Assembly: GCA_919902045.1 (NCBI GenBank)
Contig: CAKKSP010000020.1
Location: 1-33,331 of the forward strand
Direction: 5' to 3'
Source of the DNA: Omnitrophica bacterium GWA2_41_15
GTDB lineage: Bacteria > Omnitrophota > Gorgyraeia > Gygaellales > Profunditerraquicolaceae
DNA length: 33,331 nucleotides
In this document: in pieces, positions 1 to 10,405 of the stretch
Layout of the letters: each line of letters starts with the position of its first letter
How positions within the stretch are numbered: the first letter of the stretch is position 1
Notes under the pieces: model-generated
What the model saw: only the letters and a program-made list of their open reading frames with translations
Databases searched by the model: none
Told to the model about the DNA's origin: nothing
Made by a program: the position numbers and the translations under genes

Positions 1-301
1 TTTTATAAAAACTACCCCTGGTATTACCGGTTTTATCGGTTTAGGAAAAAAGCCCACTCCTTTGACACAAGATGAAGTAGACAATATTTTAAAACGCAGC
101 GAAGAGACTCGTATCAAACCCAGTCCAAAGACGATGTTTGATAAGGGCGAGCAGATTCGCGTGAATGAAGGGCCTTTTGTGAATTTTAACGGTACCATCG
201 AAGATATATATCCGGATAAGGGGAAATTAAAGGTAAACATATTAATTTTTGGACGCTCTACCCCGGTTGAATTAGAATACTGGCAGGTAGAGAAGATCTA
301 A
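1..301 (+). CDS. nusG: Transcription termination/antitermination protein NusG, C-terminal part (5' truncated by window edge)
   Basis: The open frame runs in from the window edge, with its first complete codon at position 2, and ends with TAA. The visible 99 residues hold the end of the NGN domain ([11 protein letters not shown], then KPTPL) and a complete C-terminal KOW domain with [19 protein letters not shown] and a terminal beta strand. In the family, NGN binds the RNA polymerase clamp and KOW contacts ribosomal protein S10 or Rho. A TTG at 62 lies inside the conserved NGN sequence, so it is not the true start. Its position directly before rplK is the standard arrangement. Confidence 0.96.
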   Translation, partial: FIKTTPGITGFIGLGKKPTPLTQDEVDNILKRSEETRIKPSPKTMFDKGEQIRVNEGPFVNFNGTIEDIYPDKGKLKVNILIFGRSTPVELEYWQVEKI

Positions 302-311
302 GGTCAAAACT

Positions 312-737
312 ATGGCAAAAAAAATTAACGCACAGATTAAACTTCACGTTTCAGCAGGTCAAGCTAATCCTGCGCCGCCAGTTGGGCCGGCATTAGGCCA
401 ACATGGTGTTAACATCATGCAGTTCTGTAAGCAGTTCAATGATCAGACCAAAGACAGAGACGGCCTGATCCTGCCGGTAGTTATCAGCGTTTATGAGGAT
501 CGCACCTTTTCCTTTATAATTAAGAGCCCTCCATCATCAGTGCTTATTAAAAGAGCGGCTAATTTAGCTAAAGCTTCAGGGAATGCCGGGAAAGAGACCA
601 TAGGTTCAATAACCAGAATGCAAGTTGAAGAGATCGTTAAACAAAAGATGAAGGACCTGAATACCCAAGATATGGCGCAAGCCGTGAAAGTTATTTCCGG
701 TACAGCCAGAAGCATGGGTATTACGGTGACAGAATAA
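312..737 (+). CDS. rplK: 50S ribosomal protein L11
   Basis: The 141 residues match the usual bacterial length. The proline-rich N-terminal segment ([20 protein letters not shown]) forms, in the family, the GTPase-centre domain that sits beside the 23S rRNA thiostrepton loop. The C-terminal RNA-binding domain ends with the conserved SGTARSMGI. The gene starts 10 nt after nusG, with AAGGT as a modest ribosome binding site. Its TAA overlaps the ATG of rplA by one base, suggesting translational coupling. Confidence 0.98.
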   Translation: MAKKINAQIKLHVSAGQANPAPPVGPALGQHGVNIMQFCKQFNDQTKDRDGLILPVVISVYEDRTFSFIIKSPPSSVLIKRAANLAKASGNAGKETIGSITRMQVEEIVKQKMKDLNTQDMAQAVKVISGTARSMGITVTE

Positions 738-1417
738 TGAATAAGCCAAGTAAACGTTATCAAGAATCTAAAAAACAGCATCAGGAAGATAAAACCTACA
801 CTTTAAAAGAAGCAGTCGTTCTTTTAAAGAAAATGCCCACCCCGAAATTTGACGCTTCGGTAGATTTGCATTTTCACCTTAATATTGACTCCAAAAAATC
901 TGACCAAATGGTGCGCGGCACAGTAGTTCTGCCGCATGGCACAGGTAAAAAAGTTCGCGTCGCGGTATTTTGCCGCGGCGAACATGAACGCCAGGCAAAA
1001 GAGTCAGGCGCAGATTATGTCGGAGCAAATGAGTTGATTGATCGCGTTGCAGGTGGTTTTCTTGATTTTGATTGCGCTATTGCTACCCCTGATTTGATGA
1101 AAGACCTTTCAAAGTTAGGAAAAGTGCTTGGCCCAAGAGGCCTGATGCCCAGTCCGAAGACCGGTACCGTAACCGTAGATATTAAAAAAGCCATCGAAGA
1201 TGTCAGAAGAGGAAAAGTCGAGTTTCGTACAGATAAACAGTGCGGAGTGCACCTTTCCGTCGGTAAAATGTCATTTGATGAAGATAAAATTTTAGATAAT
1301 GCTACTAAAGTAATTGACGCTATTAACGAGGCAAGGCCTGCTTCCGTTAAGGGGAAATATGTGCTTAGTATGTTTATTTCTTCAACCATGAATCCTGGCC
1401 TTAGATTGGGGATTTAA
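737..1417 (+). CDS. rplA: 50S ribosomal protein L1
   Basis: This 226-residue protein has full L1 length. The signature LGKVLGPRGLMPSPKTGTVT is present near residues 127-146, and the C-terminal half returns to domain I with NPGLRLGI at the end. L1 builds the mobile L1 stalk that handles E-site tRNA, and in many bacteria it represses its own operon by binding the mRNA. No obvious copy of an rRNA-like L1 target is visible here, because the upstream spacer is absent (one-base overlap with rplK). rplJ follows after two bases. Confidence 0.98.
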   Translation: MNKPSKRYQESKKQHQEDKTYTLKEAVVLLKKMPTPKFDASVDLHFHLNIDSKKSDQMVRGTVVLPHGTGKKVRVAVFCRGEHERQAKESGADYVGANELIDRVAGGFLDFDCAIATPDLMKDLSKLGKVLGPRGLMPSPKTGTVTVDIKKAIEDVRRGKVEFRTDKQCGVHLSVGKMSFDEDKILDNATKVIDAINEARPASVKGKYVLSMFISSTMNPGLRLGI

Positions 1418-1419
1418 CG

Positions 1420-1956
1420 ATGAAAAAAATCGGTATTATAGTTCGCGAAGCTACGGAGAATAGGATTAAAGATCGCCTTGCAGCAACTGAGGCTCTTTTT
1501 ATTGTTAAGTTTTCCGGTTTATCAAGCCCTGATATTTGCGGCTTAAGGATTACACTTAAGGCTTCTAATGCGAGTATGTTTATAGTAAAAAATAGTATTG
1601 CCCGCCGCGCTTTTAAAGAGTTAGGTTTTGAGGCGCTTAGCGTATGCGTTGACGGCCCATCCGGAATAATTTTTGTTAAGGATGATTTCGCTGCGGTTTC
1701 TAAGTTGCTCTATAATTTTGCCAAAGATCATGAGCATCTTAAGTTTGCCGCCGGGCTTTTAAATAGAGAAAAGCTGCTTACCCAGAAAGATATCGAAATT
1801 CTGGCAAAGTTGCCGTCTAAAGATGTTTTACGCGGACATGTAGTCTGCACCCTTAATGCTCCGATAGTCGGTTTTGTGCGCGTACTTTCTCAGAGCTTAA
1901 GGAAATTCGTATATTGTATTGATCAAATTAAACTAAAAAAAGAAAAGTTAAGCTGA
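1420..1956 (+). CDS. rplJ: 50S ribosomal protein L10 (stalk base)
   Basis: The 178 residues match the L10 family. The N-terminal rRNA-binding domain contains FIVKFSGLSS near residues 27-36 and VKNSIARRAF near residues 56-65. The C-terminal helix (APIVGFVRVLSQSLRKFV) is where L7/L12 dimers dock. The start is two bases after rplA, so any autoregulatory L10 leader would have to lie within the rplA coding sequence. A 101-nt GC-rich spacer separates it from rplL. The short lysine-rich tail is unremarkable. Confidence 0.96.
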   Translation: MKKIGIIVREATENRIKDRLAATEALFIVKFSGLSSPDICGLRITLKASNASMFIVKNSIARRAFKELGFEALSVCVDGPSGIIFVKDDFAAVSKLLYNFAKDHEHLKFAAGLLNREKLLTQKDIEILAKLPSKDVLRGHVVCTLNAPIVGFVRVLSQSLRKFVYCIDQIKLKKEKLS

Positions 1957-2057
1957 CGCTAGGCGCAATCGGCGCCCGACGCAATCGGAATATGCGTCGG
2001 CATGCGCTAACTGCGCAAATGTGCGCCGGTGTTGACTAACTGTCAAGGAGGACACAA
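1957..2057 (+). other. Structured rplJ-rplL intergenic spacer
   Basis: This gene-free 101-nt spacer is far richer in G and C than its surroundings. It contains a perfect 8-bp hairpin, CCGACGCA at 1976-1983 with TGCGTCGG at 1993-2000 and a 9-nt loop. A 9-nt direct repeat CGCAATCGG lies at 1964-1972 and 1980-1988. Two further GCGCA/TGCGC stems are mutually exclusive (2003-2007 with 2013-2017, or 2013-2017 with 2022-2026), and GGCGCA at 1962-1967 could close the whole region with TGCGCC at 2022-2027. No run of T follows, so it does not look like an intrinsic terminator. The spacer ends with the rplL ribosome binding site. Confidence 0.6.
2045..2051 (+). promoter_or_regulatory. Strong Shine-Dalgarno of rplL
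   Basis: AAGGAGG lies 6 nt before the rplL ATG, which is near-ideal complementarity and spacing for the 3' end of 16S rRNA. It is stronger than the sites of the neighbouring rplK, rplA and rplJ. This fits the need for several copies of L7/L12 per ribosome. Confidence 0.85.
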
Positions 2058-2438
2058 ATGGCTGGAAAAGTAGAAGAATTCGTACAATCAATCGAAAGTA
2101 TGACCGTGCTTGAATTAGCGGAATTAATCAAATCCCTCGAAGAAAAATTTGGGGTAACGGCTAATATGCCGATGATGGCAGCTCCCGCAGCCGCAGCAGG
2201 CGCAGCAGCTCCTGCAGCAGAAGAAAAGTCGGTTTTTAGCGTAGTTTTAACAAGTTCCGGTGCAAACAAGATCGCCGTAATTAAAGAAGTGCGCACGATC
2301 ACCAACCTTGGTTTAAAAGAAGCCAAGGATCTCGTCGATGCAGCACCTAAGGCGATTAAAGAAGGCGCTACAAAAGACGAAGCAACAGAGATCAAAAAGA
2401 AACTGGAAGCTGCCGGCGCTACCGTAGAATTAAAATAA
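2058..2438 (+). CDS. rplL: 50S ribosomal protein L7/L12
   Basis: The protein has 126 residues with classic architecture. An N-terminal dimerisation helix pair is followed by an alanine/proline-rich hinge near residues 38-54. The C-terminal domain has the factor-binding face ([20 protein letters not shown], then [12 protein letters not shown]). In the family it recruits EF-Tu, EF-G and other translational GTPases. A near-perfect ribosome binding site and the structured spacer upstream set it apart from rplJ, consistent with higher synthesis of this multi-copy protein. Confidence 0.98.
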   Translation: MAGKVEEFVQSIESMTVLELAELIKSLEEKFGVTANMPMMAAPAAAAGAAAPAAEEKSVFSVVLTSSGANKIAVIKEVRTITNLGLKEAKDLVDAAPKAIKEGATKDEATEIKKKLEAAGATVELK

Positions 2439-2470
2439 AAGTTTTTGTCGTATAAAAAGTGTGGGGGAGT

Positions 2471-5400
2471 ATGAAGCATAAAAGTTTTGGCAAAATCAAA
2501 GAAACATTCCAGATGCCCGATCTCTTGGATATCCAGGTTGAAAGCTACCGGGAATTTCTACAGATGAATGTACCTGTAGAAAATAGGCAGAATATCGGAT
2601 TAGAAGAAGTTTTCCGCGAGATTTTTCCGCTTGAAAATGCGGATCGTTCTGTAAAGCTTGAATTTATCAGTTATAGCCTCGGTAAACCAAAATATGATGT
2701 TAATGAATGCGGCCGTCGCGCGCTTTCTTATGCAGCACCTCTTAAAGTTAAATTTCGCCTGACCACGGCACAGGAAACAAAAGAGCAAGATGCGTATTTT
2801 GGGGATCTTCCGTTAATGACAAATACCGGAAGTTTTATTATTAACGGAGACGAGCGTGTTGTGGTTAATCAACTACATCGTTCACCCGGAGTTTCTTTTG
2901 AAGAAGAACTACATCCCACCGGAAAAAAGATTTTTTACGGCCGGATCATTCCTTATAGAGGCACTTGGCTTGAATTTAAGTATGACCTTACTGAAACAAT
3001 TATTGCCTATGTTGACAGGCGCCGTAGTTTTCCAGCCACTCAAATCCTTAGGGTTTTAGGGTACGCCACAGACGCTGAAATTAATACCTGTTTTGGCAAG
3101 GAATATTCTGAAATCGGAAATACCCTGAAAAAAGATTTTACAAAAAATAAAGAAGAAGCTGTACTTGATTTTTACCGCAAGATGCGTCCTAATGAGCCGG
3201 TAACTAAAGATGCAGCAGAAATGCTTTTTTACCGCTATTTTTTTGATCCTGCACGTTATGATCTGGAACGCGCCGGAAGATTTAATCTAAATCGTAAATT
3301 AGGTATGGAAGTTTCTCTTGATAAGAGAATTCTTGATTCTGCAACTGTAGTTAAAGTAATTGAATATTTAATTAAGCTTAATGCCGGTGAAGGCAAAATT
3401 GATGATATCGATCATTTGGGCAGCCGACGTGTAAAAACTGTCGGTGAATTAGTGCAAAATCAGGTGCGTATTGGTATGACGCGCCTTGAACGCTCAATCC
3501 GTGAGCGTTTAAGCATGTTGGGTGATTTTCAAACCCTTAATGTGCACTACCTGATTAATTCCAAATTGCTTTCCAACCAAATTCGTGATTTCTTCGGCAG
3601 ATCACAACTTTCACAGTTTATGGATCAGATTAATCCTTTGGCAGAGATGACACATAAGCGCCGCTTAAGCGCTTTAGGCCCGGGTGGGCTTTCTCGTGAG
3701 CGTGCCGGATTTGAAGTGCGAGACATTCATCCTTCGCATTACGGAAGAGTATGTCCTATTGAAACTCCTGAAGGCCCGAATATCGGATTGATTGCATCAT
3801 TATCCACATATGCCCGTATAAATTATTTAGGGTTACTTGAAACTCCTTACCGTAAAGTTGAAGATGGTAAAGTTACTAAAAAAACCGAATACCTTACCGC
3901 TGATATAGAGGAAGATAAGATTATTGCTCAGGCAAATTCCCTGCTTGAAGAAGACGGAACATTTAAAGAAGCAGAAGTTGCTTGCAGGCATCACGGAGAT
4001 TTTCCTAAAGTTAACGGCAAAAAAATTGAATATATGGATGTGTCTCCGAAACAGCTGGTTTCAGTCGCTGCTTCCTTAATACCTTTCTTAGAGCACGATG
4101 ACGCAAACCGCGCTCTTATGGGTTCAAACATGCAGCGTCAGGCAGTACCGCTGATGATTACCGAGTCGCCTTTGGTAGGAACACAGATGGAAGGCAAAAT
4201 TGCCAAAGACTCCGGAGTAGTTGTAGTTGCAGAAGATGCGGGTAAAGTTATTAGCGTAGATGGTACCCATATTACTATTGGTAAAAAGACCTATCATCTA
4301 AAGAAATTCTTACGTACAAATGCCGATACTTGTTTTAATCAGCGTCCGTTGGTTAAAGTAGGAGAGCATGTAGAACAAGGCCAGGTAATTGCAGACGGTA
4401 TAGCTACTAAAGACGGGTTACTTGCGCTTGGTAAAAATGTCATGGTTGCGTTTATGCCATGGAGAGGTTATAACTTTGAAGATGCAATTTTAGTAAGTGA
4501 AAAGATTATAAAAAATGATGTACTTACTTCAATACATGTTGAGCGTTGTGAAATTGAAGCTACTGAAACACGCTTAGGTAATGAAGAAGTTACAAGAGAT
4601 ATTCCTAATGTTGGTGAAGAAGCGCTTAAAAATCTTGATGAAAACGGGATTATCCGTTTAGGAGCAGAAGTTTCTCCCGGGACAATCTTAGTGGGAAAAG
4701 TCACTCCTAAGACCGAGTCGGAACTTTCTCCGGAAGAAAGGCTGTTGCGGGCAATTTTTGGTGAAAAGGCTTCAGATGTGAGAGATACATCTTTAGTTGT
4801 TTCTCCCGGAGTTGAAGGTATAGTTATCGATGTGCACATCTTTCAGCGTAAGGATCGCGGCCGCAAGTCTAAAGAAGAAAAAAGCAAAGAAAATTCCAAG
4901 ATCCGGCAGCTTAAGGCTTATTATAAACAGGAGATTGAGTTTGTTCAGAATGAGAAGATCCTTCGTTTAAGCCAGGTTTTAGGCGTAGATAAGAAAAAAA
5001 TTAAAGATGATATGGATTTTAGCGATAATGAAGAAGCCAGAATTTTAAGCGTTTCTTTTGATGAGCAGATCCATGAGTTACTTTCCGAGCAGGAACAGGA
5101 GATTGAGAAGATCAATCGTGGAGATGAATTGCCGCCAGGAGTGCTTAAGAGGGTAGTAGTTTATATTGCTACCAAAAGAAAATTATCAGAAGGTGATAAG
5201 CTTGCCGGACGTCACGGAAACAAAGGAGTAGTTTCCCGTATTATACCGGAACATGATATGCCGTATATGCCAGATGGTACTCCGGTTGATATCGTGCTTA
5301 ATCCCTTGGGTGTACCTTCGCGTATGAACGTCGGCCAGATTCTTGAAACCCATCTTGGCTGGGCAGCAAAGATGCTTAATATATGTTTTGATTCTCCGAT

Positions 5401-5887
5401 TTTTGACGGAGCCTGCGAAGAAGAAATTAAAGAGATGCTTGCTAAGGCCGGGCTTTCAGAAGACGGGAAAACTACACTTTACGACGGTTTTACGGGTGAA
5501 CCTTTCGATCAAAAAGTTACCGTTGGTTATATGTATATAATGAAACTTATCCATTTAGTTGATGAGAAGATTCACGCCCGTTCCATTGGGCCTTATTCTT
5601 TGGTTACACAGCAGCCTTTGGGTGGTAAAGCCCAATTCGGCGGACAGAGGCTGGGAGAAATGGAAGTTTGGGCGCTTGAAGCATATGGGGCAGCATTTAC
5701 GTTGCAAGAGATGTTAACTGTTAAAAGTGATGACGTTGCCGGAAGAACCCGCATTTATGAAGCAATTGTTAAAGGCGAACAACGCCTTACACACGGCACG
5801 CCGGAATCTTTTAACGTGTTGATAAAAGAATTACAAGGATTATTATTAGATATCAGGATGGAAAAAGACAAAGAGAAGGGTAAATAA
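2471..5887 (+). CDS. rpoB: DNA-directed RNA polymerase subunit beta
   Basis: From the ATG at 2471 this is an 1138-residue beta subunit, a compact form without large lineage inserts. The rifampicin pocket is recognisable from G376 ([11 protein letters not shown]), with D385, H395 and S400 matching the E. coli resistance positions D516, H526 and S531. GRHGNKG at 913-919 belongs to the active-site region, and the C-terminus carries the usual clamp sequence. The GTG at 2459 is in frame, but its first codons form the purine-rich GTGGGGGAG that looks like the ribosome binding site, so I prefer the ATG. SD spacing to this ATG is short. rpoC follows after one base. Confidence 0.97.
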   Translation: MKHKSFGKIKETFQMPDLLDIQVESYREFLQMNVPVENRQNIGLEEVFREIFPLENADRSVKLEFISYSLGKPKYDVNECGRRALSYAAPLKVKFRLTTAQETKEQDAYFGDLPLMTNTGSFIINGDERVVVNQLHRSPGVSFEEELHPTGKKIFYGRIIPYRGTWLEFKYDLTETIIAYVDRRRSFPATQILRVLGYATDAEINTCFGKEYSEIGNTLKKDFTKNKEEAVLDFYRKMRPNEPVTKDAAEMLFYRYFFDPARYDLERAGRFNLNRKLGMEVSLDKRILDSATVVKVIEYLIKLNAGEGKIDDIDHLGSRRVKTVGELVQNQVRIGMTRLERSIRERLSMLGDFQTLNVHYLINSKLLSNQIRDFFGRSQLSQFMDQINPLAEMTHKRRLSALGPGGLSRERAGFEVRDIHPSHYGRVCPIETPEGPNIGLIASLSTYARINYLGLLETPYRKVEDGKVTKKTEYLTADIEEDKIIAQANSLLEEDGTFKEAEVACRHHGDFPKVNGKKIEYMDVSPKQLVSVAASLIPFLEHDDANRALMGSNMQRQAVPLMITESPLVGTQMEGKIAKDSGVVVVAEDAGKVISVDGTHITIGKKTYHLKKFLRTNADTCFNQRPLVKVGEHVEQGQVIADGIATKDGLLALGKNVMVAFMPWRGYNFEDAILVSEKIIKNDVLTSIHVERCEIEATETRLGNEEVTRDIPNVGEEALKNLDENGIIRLGAEVSPGTILVGKVTPKTESELSPEERLLRAIFGEKASDVRDTSLVVSPGVEGIVIDVHIFQRKDRGRKSKEEKSKENSKIRQLKAYYKQEIEFVQNEKILRLSQVLGVDKKKIKDDMDFSDNEEARILSVSFDEQIHELLSEQEQEIEKINRGDELPPGVLKRVVVYIATKRKLSEGDKLAGRHGNKGVVSRIIPEHDMPYMPDGTPVDIVLNPLGVPSRMNVGQILETHLGWAAKMLNICFDSPIFDGACEEEIKEMLAKAGLSEDGKTTLYDGFTGEPFDQKVTVGYMYIMKLIHLVDEKIHARSIGPYSLVTQQPLGGKAQFGGQRLGEMEVWALEAYGAAFTLQEMLTVKSDDVAGRTRIYEAIVKGEQRLTHGTPESFNVLIKELQGLLLDIRMEKDKEKGK

Positions 5888-5888
5888 G

Positions 5889-8800
5889 ATGGAAGAAGTT
5901 AGCCTGTTTGATTACGTTTCCATAAAAATTGCTTCTCCGGAAGTGATTCGTTCCTGGTCTAAGGGCGAAATTAAAAAAGCCGAAACAATTAATTATCGTA
6001 CTTTAAAACCAGAGAAGGATGGCCTTTTTTGCGAGAAGATTTTTGGCCCTGTCCGCGACTGGGAATGTCATTGCGGTAAATATAAAGGAATAAAATTTAA
6101 GGGTGTTACCTGCGACCGTTGCGGTGTAGTTATTGACCGCTCTGCGGTGCGGCGTGAACGTATGGGCCACATTGATTTGGCAGCCCCTGTTACCCATATC
6201 TGGTTTTTTAAATCTTCACCCGGTAGATTTTCTGCGCTTCTTGATATGAGTATGCGCGAGATCGAGAAGATAGTATATTATGAAGAATATGTTGTAACCG
6301 ATCCGGGTACAACTGCCTTAAAGATGAAAGAAATGCTTGCTGAAGATAAATATCAGGAAGCAGTGGAAAAATACGGTACAGGCGCATTTAAGGCAAGGAT
6401 TGGAGCTGAAGCTATACAGTATTTGCTTAAAGAGCTTGATCTTGATGCTTACTGTGAAAAACTGCGCAAGGATATGGATAAAACAAAAGATATCCTGAAT
6501 AACCGTAAAATTTTGAAGAACCTTCGTATCGTCGAAGATTATAAAAAATCTGAAAATAAGCCGGAATGGATGATTATGGAAGTGCTTCCGGTAATACCGC
6601 CTGATCTCAGGCCTTTAGTACCTCTTGATGGTGGTAGATTTGCTACATCAGACCTTAATGATTTATACAGGCGTGTAATTAACCGTAATAACCGCCTTAA
6701 AAAACTTATTGAATTAAGCGCTCCGGATATAATTATTCGTAATGAAAAACGTATGCTTCAGGAGGCTGTGGATGCGCTTCTAGATAACGGAAAACATGGC
6801 CGCGCAGTGATGGGCGCCAATAACCGTCCGCTTAAGTCTTTGGCGGATATGCTCAAAGGAAAACAGGGACGTTTTCGTCAGAACCTTTTGGGTAAACGTG
6901 TAGATTATTCCGGCCGTTCAGTTATTGTTGTTGGCCCGCATTTAAAACTTCATGAGTGCGGTTTGCCTAAACAGATGGCGCTTGAATTGTTTGAGCCTTT
7001 TATTATTAAGAGGCTGCGTGAAAAAGGTTTTGTGCATACGATTAAAGGCGCGCGCCGCATGGTTGAGCGGGGCAAGATCGAAGTTTGGGATATTCTTGAT
7101 GAAGTTATCCGTGACCATCCGATTTTACTTAACCGCGCTCCCACACTTCACCGCTTAGGTATCCAGGCATTTCAGCCGACGCTGGTTGAAGGAAAATCTA
7201 TCAAGATCCATCCTTTGGTTTGTACTGCTTTTAACGCTGATTTTGACGGTGACCAGATGGCAGTGCATGTGCCGTTATCACTTGAAGCTCAGATAGAAGC
7301 AAAGCTGCTGATGCTGTCTATTAATAATGTTTTTTCTCCTGCTGACGGAAGGCCGATTCTTTCTCCGACCCAGGATATTATTCTGGGAGTTTCTTATCTT
7401 TCAAAGGAAAAGCCTGATGCCAAAGGCGCAGGAAAACTTTTCGCCAATTGCGACGAAGTTCAGATTGCATATCAAGATGGTGAGCTCGCTTTACATGCTG
7501 TAATACGTTTAAGAATTTATAAGTTGTTTGATGTTGCAGATAAAAAAATTATTGAGGGTAAACAGATTATAAATACCACTGCCGGGCGCGTGATTTTTAA
7601 TCAGACGCTGCCTGCGGAATTTGGTTTTGTCAATTATGAGCTTAAGAAGAGCGTAGTAGGCGAGATTGTCGCTGAATGTTATAAGCGTTTCGGCCATCAG
7701 CGCACTATTGAGCTTCTTGATGAAATCAAAACTCTTGGTTTTGAGTTTGCAACTCTCGGGGGAATATCTATCGGTATAAATGATATGACTATTCCTGCTG
7801 AAAAGGGCGAAGTGCTTAAAGAAGCGCGTATTGAAGTAGCAAAGGTTGAAGATCAATACCGTAAGGGTATTATTACCGATAGAGAGCGTTACAATAAAGT
7901 TATCGACGTCTGGACGCATACCACTGATAAGGTGTCGGACCTGCTTTTTAAAGAGATGGAAAATTTTAATCCGCTTTTTATGATGGTAGATTCCGGTGCA
8001 AGAGGATCCCGGCTTCAGGTGCGTCAGTTGGCTGGTATGCGTGGTTTGATGGCAAAACCATCAGGTGAGATTATCGAAAACCCGATTACCGCTAATTTTC
8101 GCGAGGGTTTAACCGTGCTCGAATATTTTATCTCTACCCATGGTGCGCGTAAGGGATTGGCCGACACTGCGTTAAAAACTGCGGATGCAGGGTATCTTAC
8201 CCGTCGCTTGGTTGATGTCTGCCAGGAAGTAATTATTACTGAAATTGATTGCGGAACTCTAAATGGAATCACGGTTGCTGCTATTATCGAAGGCGATGAA
8301 GTAGTAGTCAGCTTAAAGGATCGTATCTTTGGCCGAGTTGCTTTGGATAATGTGGTAGATATTATTACCGATGAAGTTATAGCTGAACAAGGAAGCATTA
8401 TTAGCGAAGAAAAAGCGGAGATGATCGAGAAACTTGGTATTGAAAAAATCCGTATCCGCAGTGTCTTAACTTGTGAGTCTGAGCGTGGAGTATGCGCCAA
8501 ATGCTATGGAAGAAATCTTGCTACCGGAAGGTCTATTGACTTGGGTGAAGCAGTAGGCGTAATTGCCGCGCAAAGTATTGGTGAGCCTGGAACGCAGTTA
8601 ACCATGAGAACATTCCATATCGGCGGAACTGCATCCAGAATTGTTGCGCAATCTTCCCATAAAGCCAAGAACAAGGGTACTATTAAATACCATAGCTTAA
8701 GGACAGTTGCTAAGAATAAAGATTTTGTAGTTTTAAACCGCAACGGTTCTATTAGTATTAATGATAAACAAGGCAGAGAGCTTGAACGTTATCCTGTTCT

Positions 8801-9932
8801 TCAGGGTGCTTTGATTGCCTTTAAAGAGGACGATGATGTGCAGAAGGGTGATTTCCTTGTGCGTTGGGACCCGTATAACGTTCCAATTCTTACCGAAGTC
8901 AGCGGAAAAGTAAAATTTGAAGATTTAAAGGAAGATATAACTTTCCGTCAGGAGCTTAATCCTGTCACTAAGCTTACCGAGCGTGTAGTCGTAGAACATA
9001 AACAGGAATTTCACCCTCAGATTATTATTGTCAATGAAAAAGATGAAGAGATGGGGATTTATCCCATTCCTATCGGAGCTCATATTTTGATTAAAGACGG
9101 CCAGCAGATCAGTGCAGGAGATCTTGCTGCTAAGATTCCTCGATTAGTCGTGAAAACAAGAGATATTACCGGCGGTCTTCCGCGCGTAGCTGAGCTTTTT
9201 GAAGCACGCCGTCCGAAGGATCCGGCAGTAATCAGCGAAATTGACGGTTTTGTGGAATTCGGCCATTCTAAAAAAGGCCAGAGGTTGATTATTGTTAAAT
9301 CTTCCACCGGCATGGCAAGGGAATATGTTATCCCGCACGGAAAACATCCCAATGTTTATAAAGGCGACCGCGTAGAAGCAGGCCAGCAGTTGACTGACGG
9401 GCCGGTTGTTTTACAGGATATTTTAAGGGTTTGTGGTGATAAGGTATTGCAGGAGTATTTAGTAAATGAGGTTCAGGAAGTTTACCGCTTACAAGGTGTG
9501 CGTATCAATGATAAGCATATTGAGGTTGTTATCCGTCAGATGCTTAAAAAGATACGCGTAGAGGAATCCGGAGATACGGAGTTCTTGCCAGGACAACAGG
9601 TAGATAAATGGGTTTTCCGCAAAGAGAATATACGCGTAACCTCAAAAAATAAGAAACCCGCATCAGCTGTTCCGCTCTTGTTAGGTATAACCAAGGCTTC
9701 TTTAAGCACTGAAAGTTTTATTTCCGCGGCAAGTTTTCAGGAGACCACCCGCGTACTTACTGATGCTGCGACTTCCGGAAAACATGATGAACTTTTTGGT
9801 TTAAAAGAAAACGTCATCGTCGGCCGATTGATACCGGCTGGCAGCGGATTTGATGCGCACCGAAAAGTTGAAATAGAAAAATTAGCACAGGAAAAACGAA
9901 AAGAGATGCAAGAGGCAGCAGTAGCCCAGTGA
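5889..9932 (+). CDS. rpoC: DNA-directed RNA polymerase subunit beta'
   Basis: This is a full-length beta' of 1347 residues without the large inserts of some phyla. The N-terminal zinc ribbon has C60, C62, C75 and C78. The catalytic loop [12 protein letters not shown] lies at 449-460 and supplies the three aspartates that bind the active-site magnesium. The second cysteine cluster ([15 protein letters not shown]) sits about two-thirds along, followed by [19 protein letters not shown] of the trigger loop region. rpoB ends one base upstream. The stop codon is followed by the first palindromic element of the window. Confidence 0.98.
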   Translation: MEEVSLFDYVSIKIASPEVIRSWSKGEIKKAETINYRTLKPEKDGLFCEKIFGPVRDWECHCGKYKGIKFKGVTCDRCGVVIDRSAVRRERMGHIDLAAPVTHIWFFKSSPGRFSALLDMSMREIEKIVYYEEYVVTDPGTTALKMKEMLAEDKYQEAVEKYGTGAFKARIGAEAIQYLLKELDLDAYCEKLRKDMDKTKDILNNRKILKNLRIVEDYKKSENKPEWMIMEVLPVIPPDLRPLVPLDGGRFATSDLNDLYRRVINRNNRLKKLIELSAPDIIIRNEKRMLQEAVDALLDNGKHGRAVMGANNRPLKSLADMLKGKQGRFRQNLLGKRVDYSGRSVIVVGPHLKLHECGLPKQMALELFEPFIIKRLREKGFVHTIKGARRMVERGKIEVWDILDEVIRDHPILLNRAPTLHRLGIQAFQPTLVEGKSIKIHPLVCTAFNADFDGDQMAVHVPLSLEAQIEAKLLMLSINNVFSPADGRPILSPTQDIILGVSYLSKEKPDAKGAGKLFANCDEVQIAYQDGELALHAVIRLRIYKLFDVADKKIIEGKQIINTTAGRVIFNQTLPAEFGFVNYELKKSVVGEIVAECYKRFGHQRTIELLDEIKTLGFEFATLGGISIGINDMTIPAEKGEVLKEARIEVAKVEDQYRKGIITDRERYNKVIDVWTHTTDKVSDLLFKEMENFNPLFMMVDSGARGSRLQVRQLAGMRGLMAKPSGEIIENPITANFREGLTVLEYFISTHGARKGLADTALKTADAGYLTRRLVDVCQEVIITEIDCGTLNGITVAAIIEGDEVVVSLKDRIFGRVALDNVVDIITDEVIAEQGSIISEEKAEMIEKLGIEKIRIRSVLTCESERGVCAKCYGRNLATGRSIDLGEAVGVIAAQSIGEPGTQLTMRTFHIGGTASRIVAQSSHKAKNKGTIKYHSLRTVAKNKDFVVLNRNGSISINDKQGRELERYPVLQGALIAFKEDDDVQKGDFLVRWDPYNVPILTEVSGKVKFEDLKEDITFRQELNPVTKLTERVVVEHKQEFHPQIIIVNEKDEEMGIYPIPIGAHILIKDGQQISAGDLAAKIPRLVVKTRDITGGLPRVAELFEARRPKDPAVISEIDGFVEFGHSKKGQRLIIVKSSTGMAREYVIPHGKHPNVYKGDRVEAGQQLTDGPVVLQDILRVCGDKVLQEYLVNEVQEVYRLQGVRINDKHIEVVIRQMLKKIRVEESGDTEFLPGQQVDKWVFRKENIRVTSKNKKPASAVPLLLGITKASLSTESFISAASFQETTRVLTDAATSGKHDELFGLKENVIVGRLIPAGSGFDAHRKVEIEKLAQEKRKEMQEAAVAQ

Positions 9933-9938
9933 TAATAC

Positions 9939-9972
9939 CGACCTACGCGGTCGTTTTCGACCGCGTAGGTCG
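9939..9972. repeat. Palindromic element, copy 1 (rpoC-rpsL spacer)
   Basis: CGACCTACGCGGTCG (9939-9953), a TTTT loop and CGACCGCGTAGGTCG (9958-9972) form a perfect 15-bp stem. Each arm is itself an inverted repeat, CGACC and GGTCG around TACGC or GCGTA, so the site could fold as one long hairpin or two short ones. It starts six bases after the rpoC stop and leaves the rpsL ribosome binding site intact. No T-run follows, so it is a poor intrinsic terminator. Three related copies occur at 17274, 20752 and 32817. Confidence 0.9.
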
Positions 9973-9994
9973 AATAGGTAAAAAAGGAAAGAAA

Positions 9995-10393
9995 ATGCCC
10001 ACGATTGAGCAATTAATAAGATTAGGAAGAAGTTCAAAAACTAAAAAATCTAAATCACCGGCACTTAAGGCTTGCCCTCAAAGAAGAGGCGTTTGCCTTC
10101 AGGTGCGCACGATGACGCCAAAAAAGCCTAACTCTGCGCTTCGTAAGATTGCAAGAGTCCGGCTTACAACAGGTATCGAAGTAACTTCTTATATACCTGG
10201 TGAGGGGCATAACCTTCAGGAACATTCGATCGTGTTAGTACGCGGAGGCCGCGTAAAAGATCTTCCCGGCGTGCGTTATCATATTGTACGCGGGACATTA
10301 GATACATCTGGCGTTACTTCAAGAAAACGTTCTCGTTCAAAATATGGAGCAAAACGGCCTAAAGAACAAGCAGCTGGAAAAGCCGCTAAGTAA
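9995..10393 (+). CDS. rpsL: 30S ribosomal protein S12
   Basis: The 132-residue protein starts at the ATG with the canonical MPTIEQLIR. An in-frame ATG at 9929 would overlap the rpoC stop and read through the palindromic element, so it is rejected. The decoding-centre loop [11 protein letters not shown] is at 41-51 and includes the lysines altered in streptomycin resistance elsewhere. [13 protein letters not shown] at 84-96 carries the aspartate that is methylthiolated in some bacteria. The tail is lysine/alanine rich. An AAAGGAAAG ribosome binding site lies just after the upstream hairpin. Confidence 0.98.
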   Translation: MPTIEQLIRLGRSSKTKKSKSPALKACPQRRGVCLQVRTMTPKKPNSALRKIARVRLTTGIEVTSYIPGEGHNLQEHSIVLVRGGRVKDLPGVRYHIVRGTLDTSGVTSRKRSRSKYGAKRPKEQAAGKAAK

Positions 10394-10405
10394 GGATAAA
10401 AAAAT

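Noticed and set aside
2032-2037. TTGACT as a -35 promoter element before rplL
   Set aside because: Only 20 bases remain before the ATG and they hold the ribosome binding site, leaving no room for a -10 box and leader.
2459-2470. GTG at 2459 as the rpoB start
   Set aside because: The four codons before the ATG overlap the GGGGGAG ribosome-binding-like sequence, and the protein aligns with the family from the ATG at 2471. The short SD spacing leaves some doubt.
8024-8500. Long open frames on the minus strand, for example within rpoC (8024-8500), rplL (2036-2479) and tuf (13425-13808)
   Set aside because: They mirror strongly coding + strand genes, have no recognisable domains or ribosome binding sites, and have biased compositions typical of antisense shadows.
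9939-9972. Hairpins at 9939, 17274 and 32817 as Rho-independent terminators
   Set aside because: The stems are strong but are followed by mixed or A-rich sequence, not a T-run, on the + strand. They sit between genes that must be expressed together.
9929-9994. Upstream in-frame ATG for rpsL
   Set aside because: The added 22 residues read through the palindromic element and lack S12 character. The canonical MPTIEQLIR begins at 9995.
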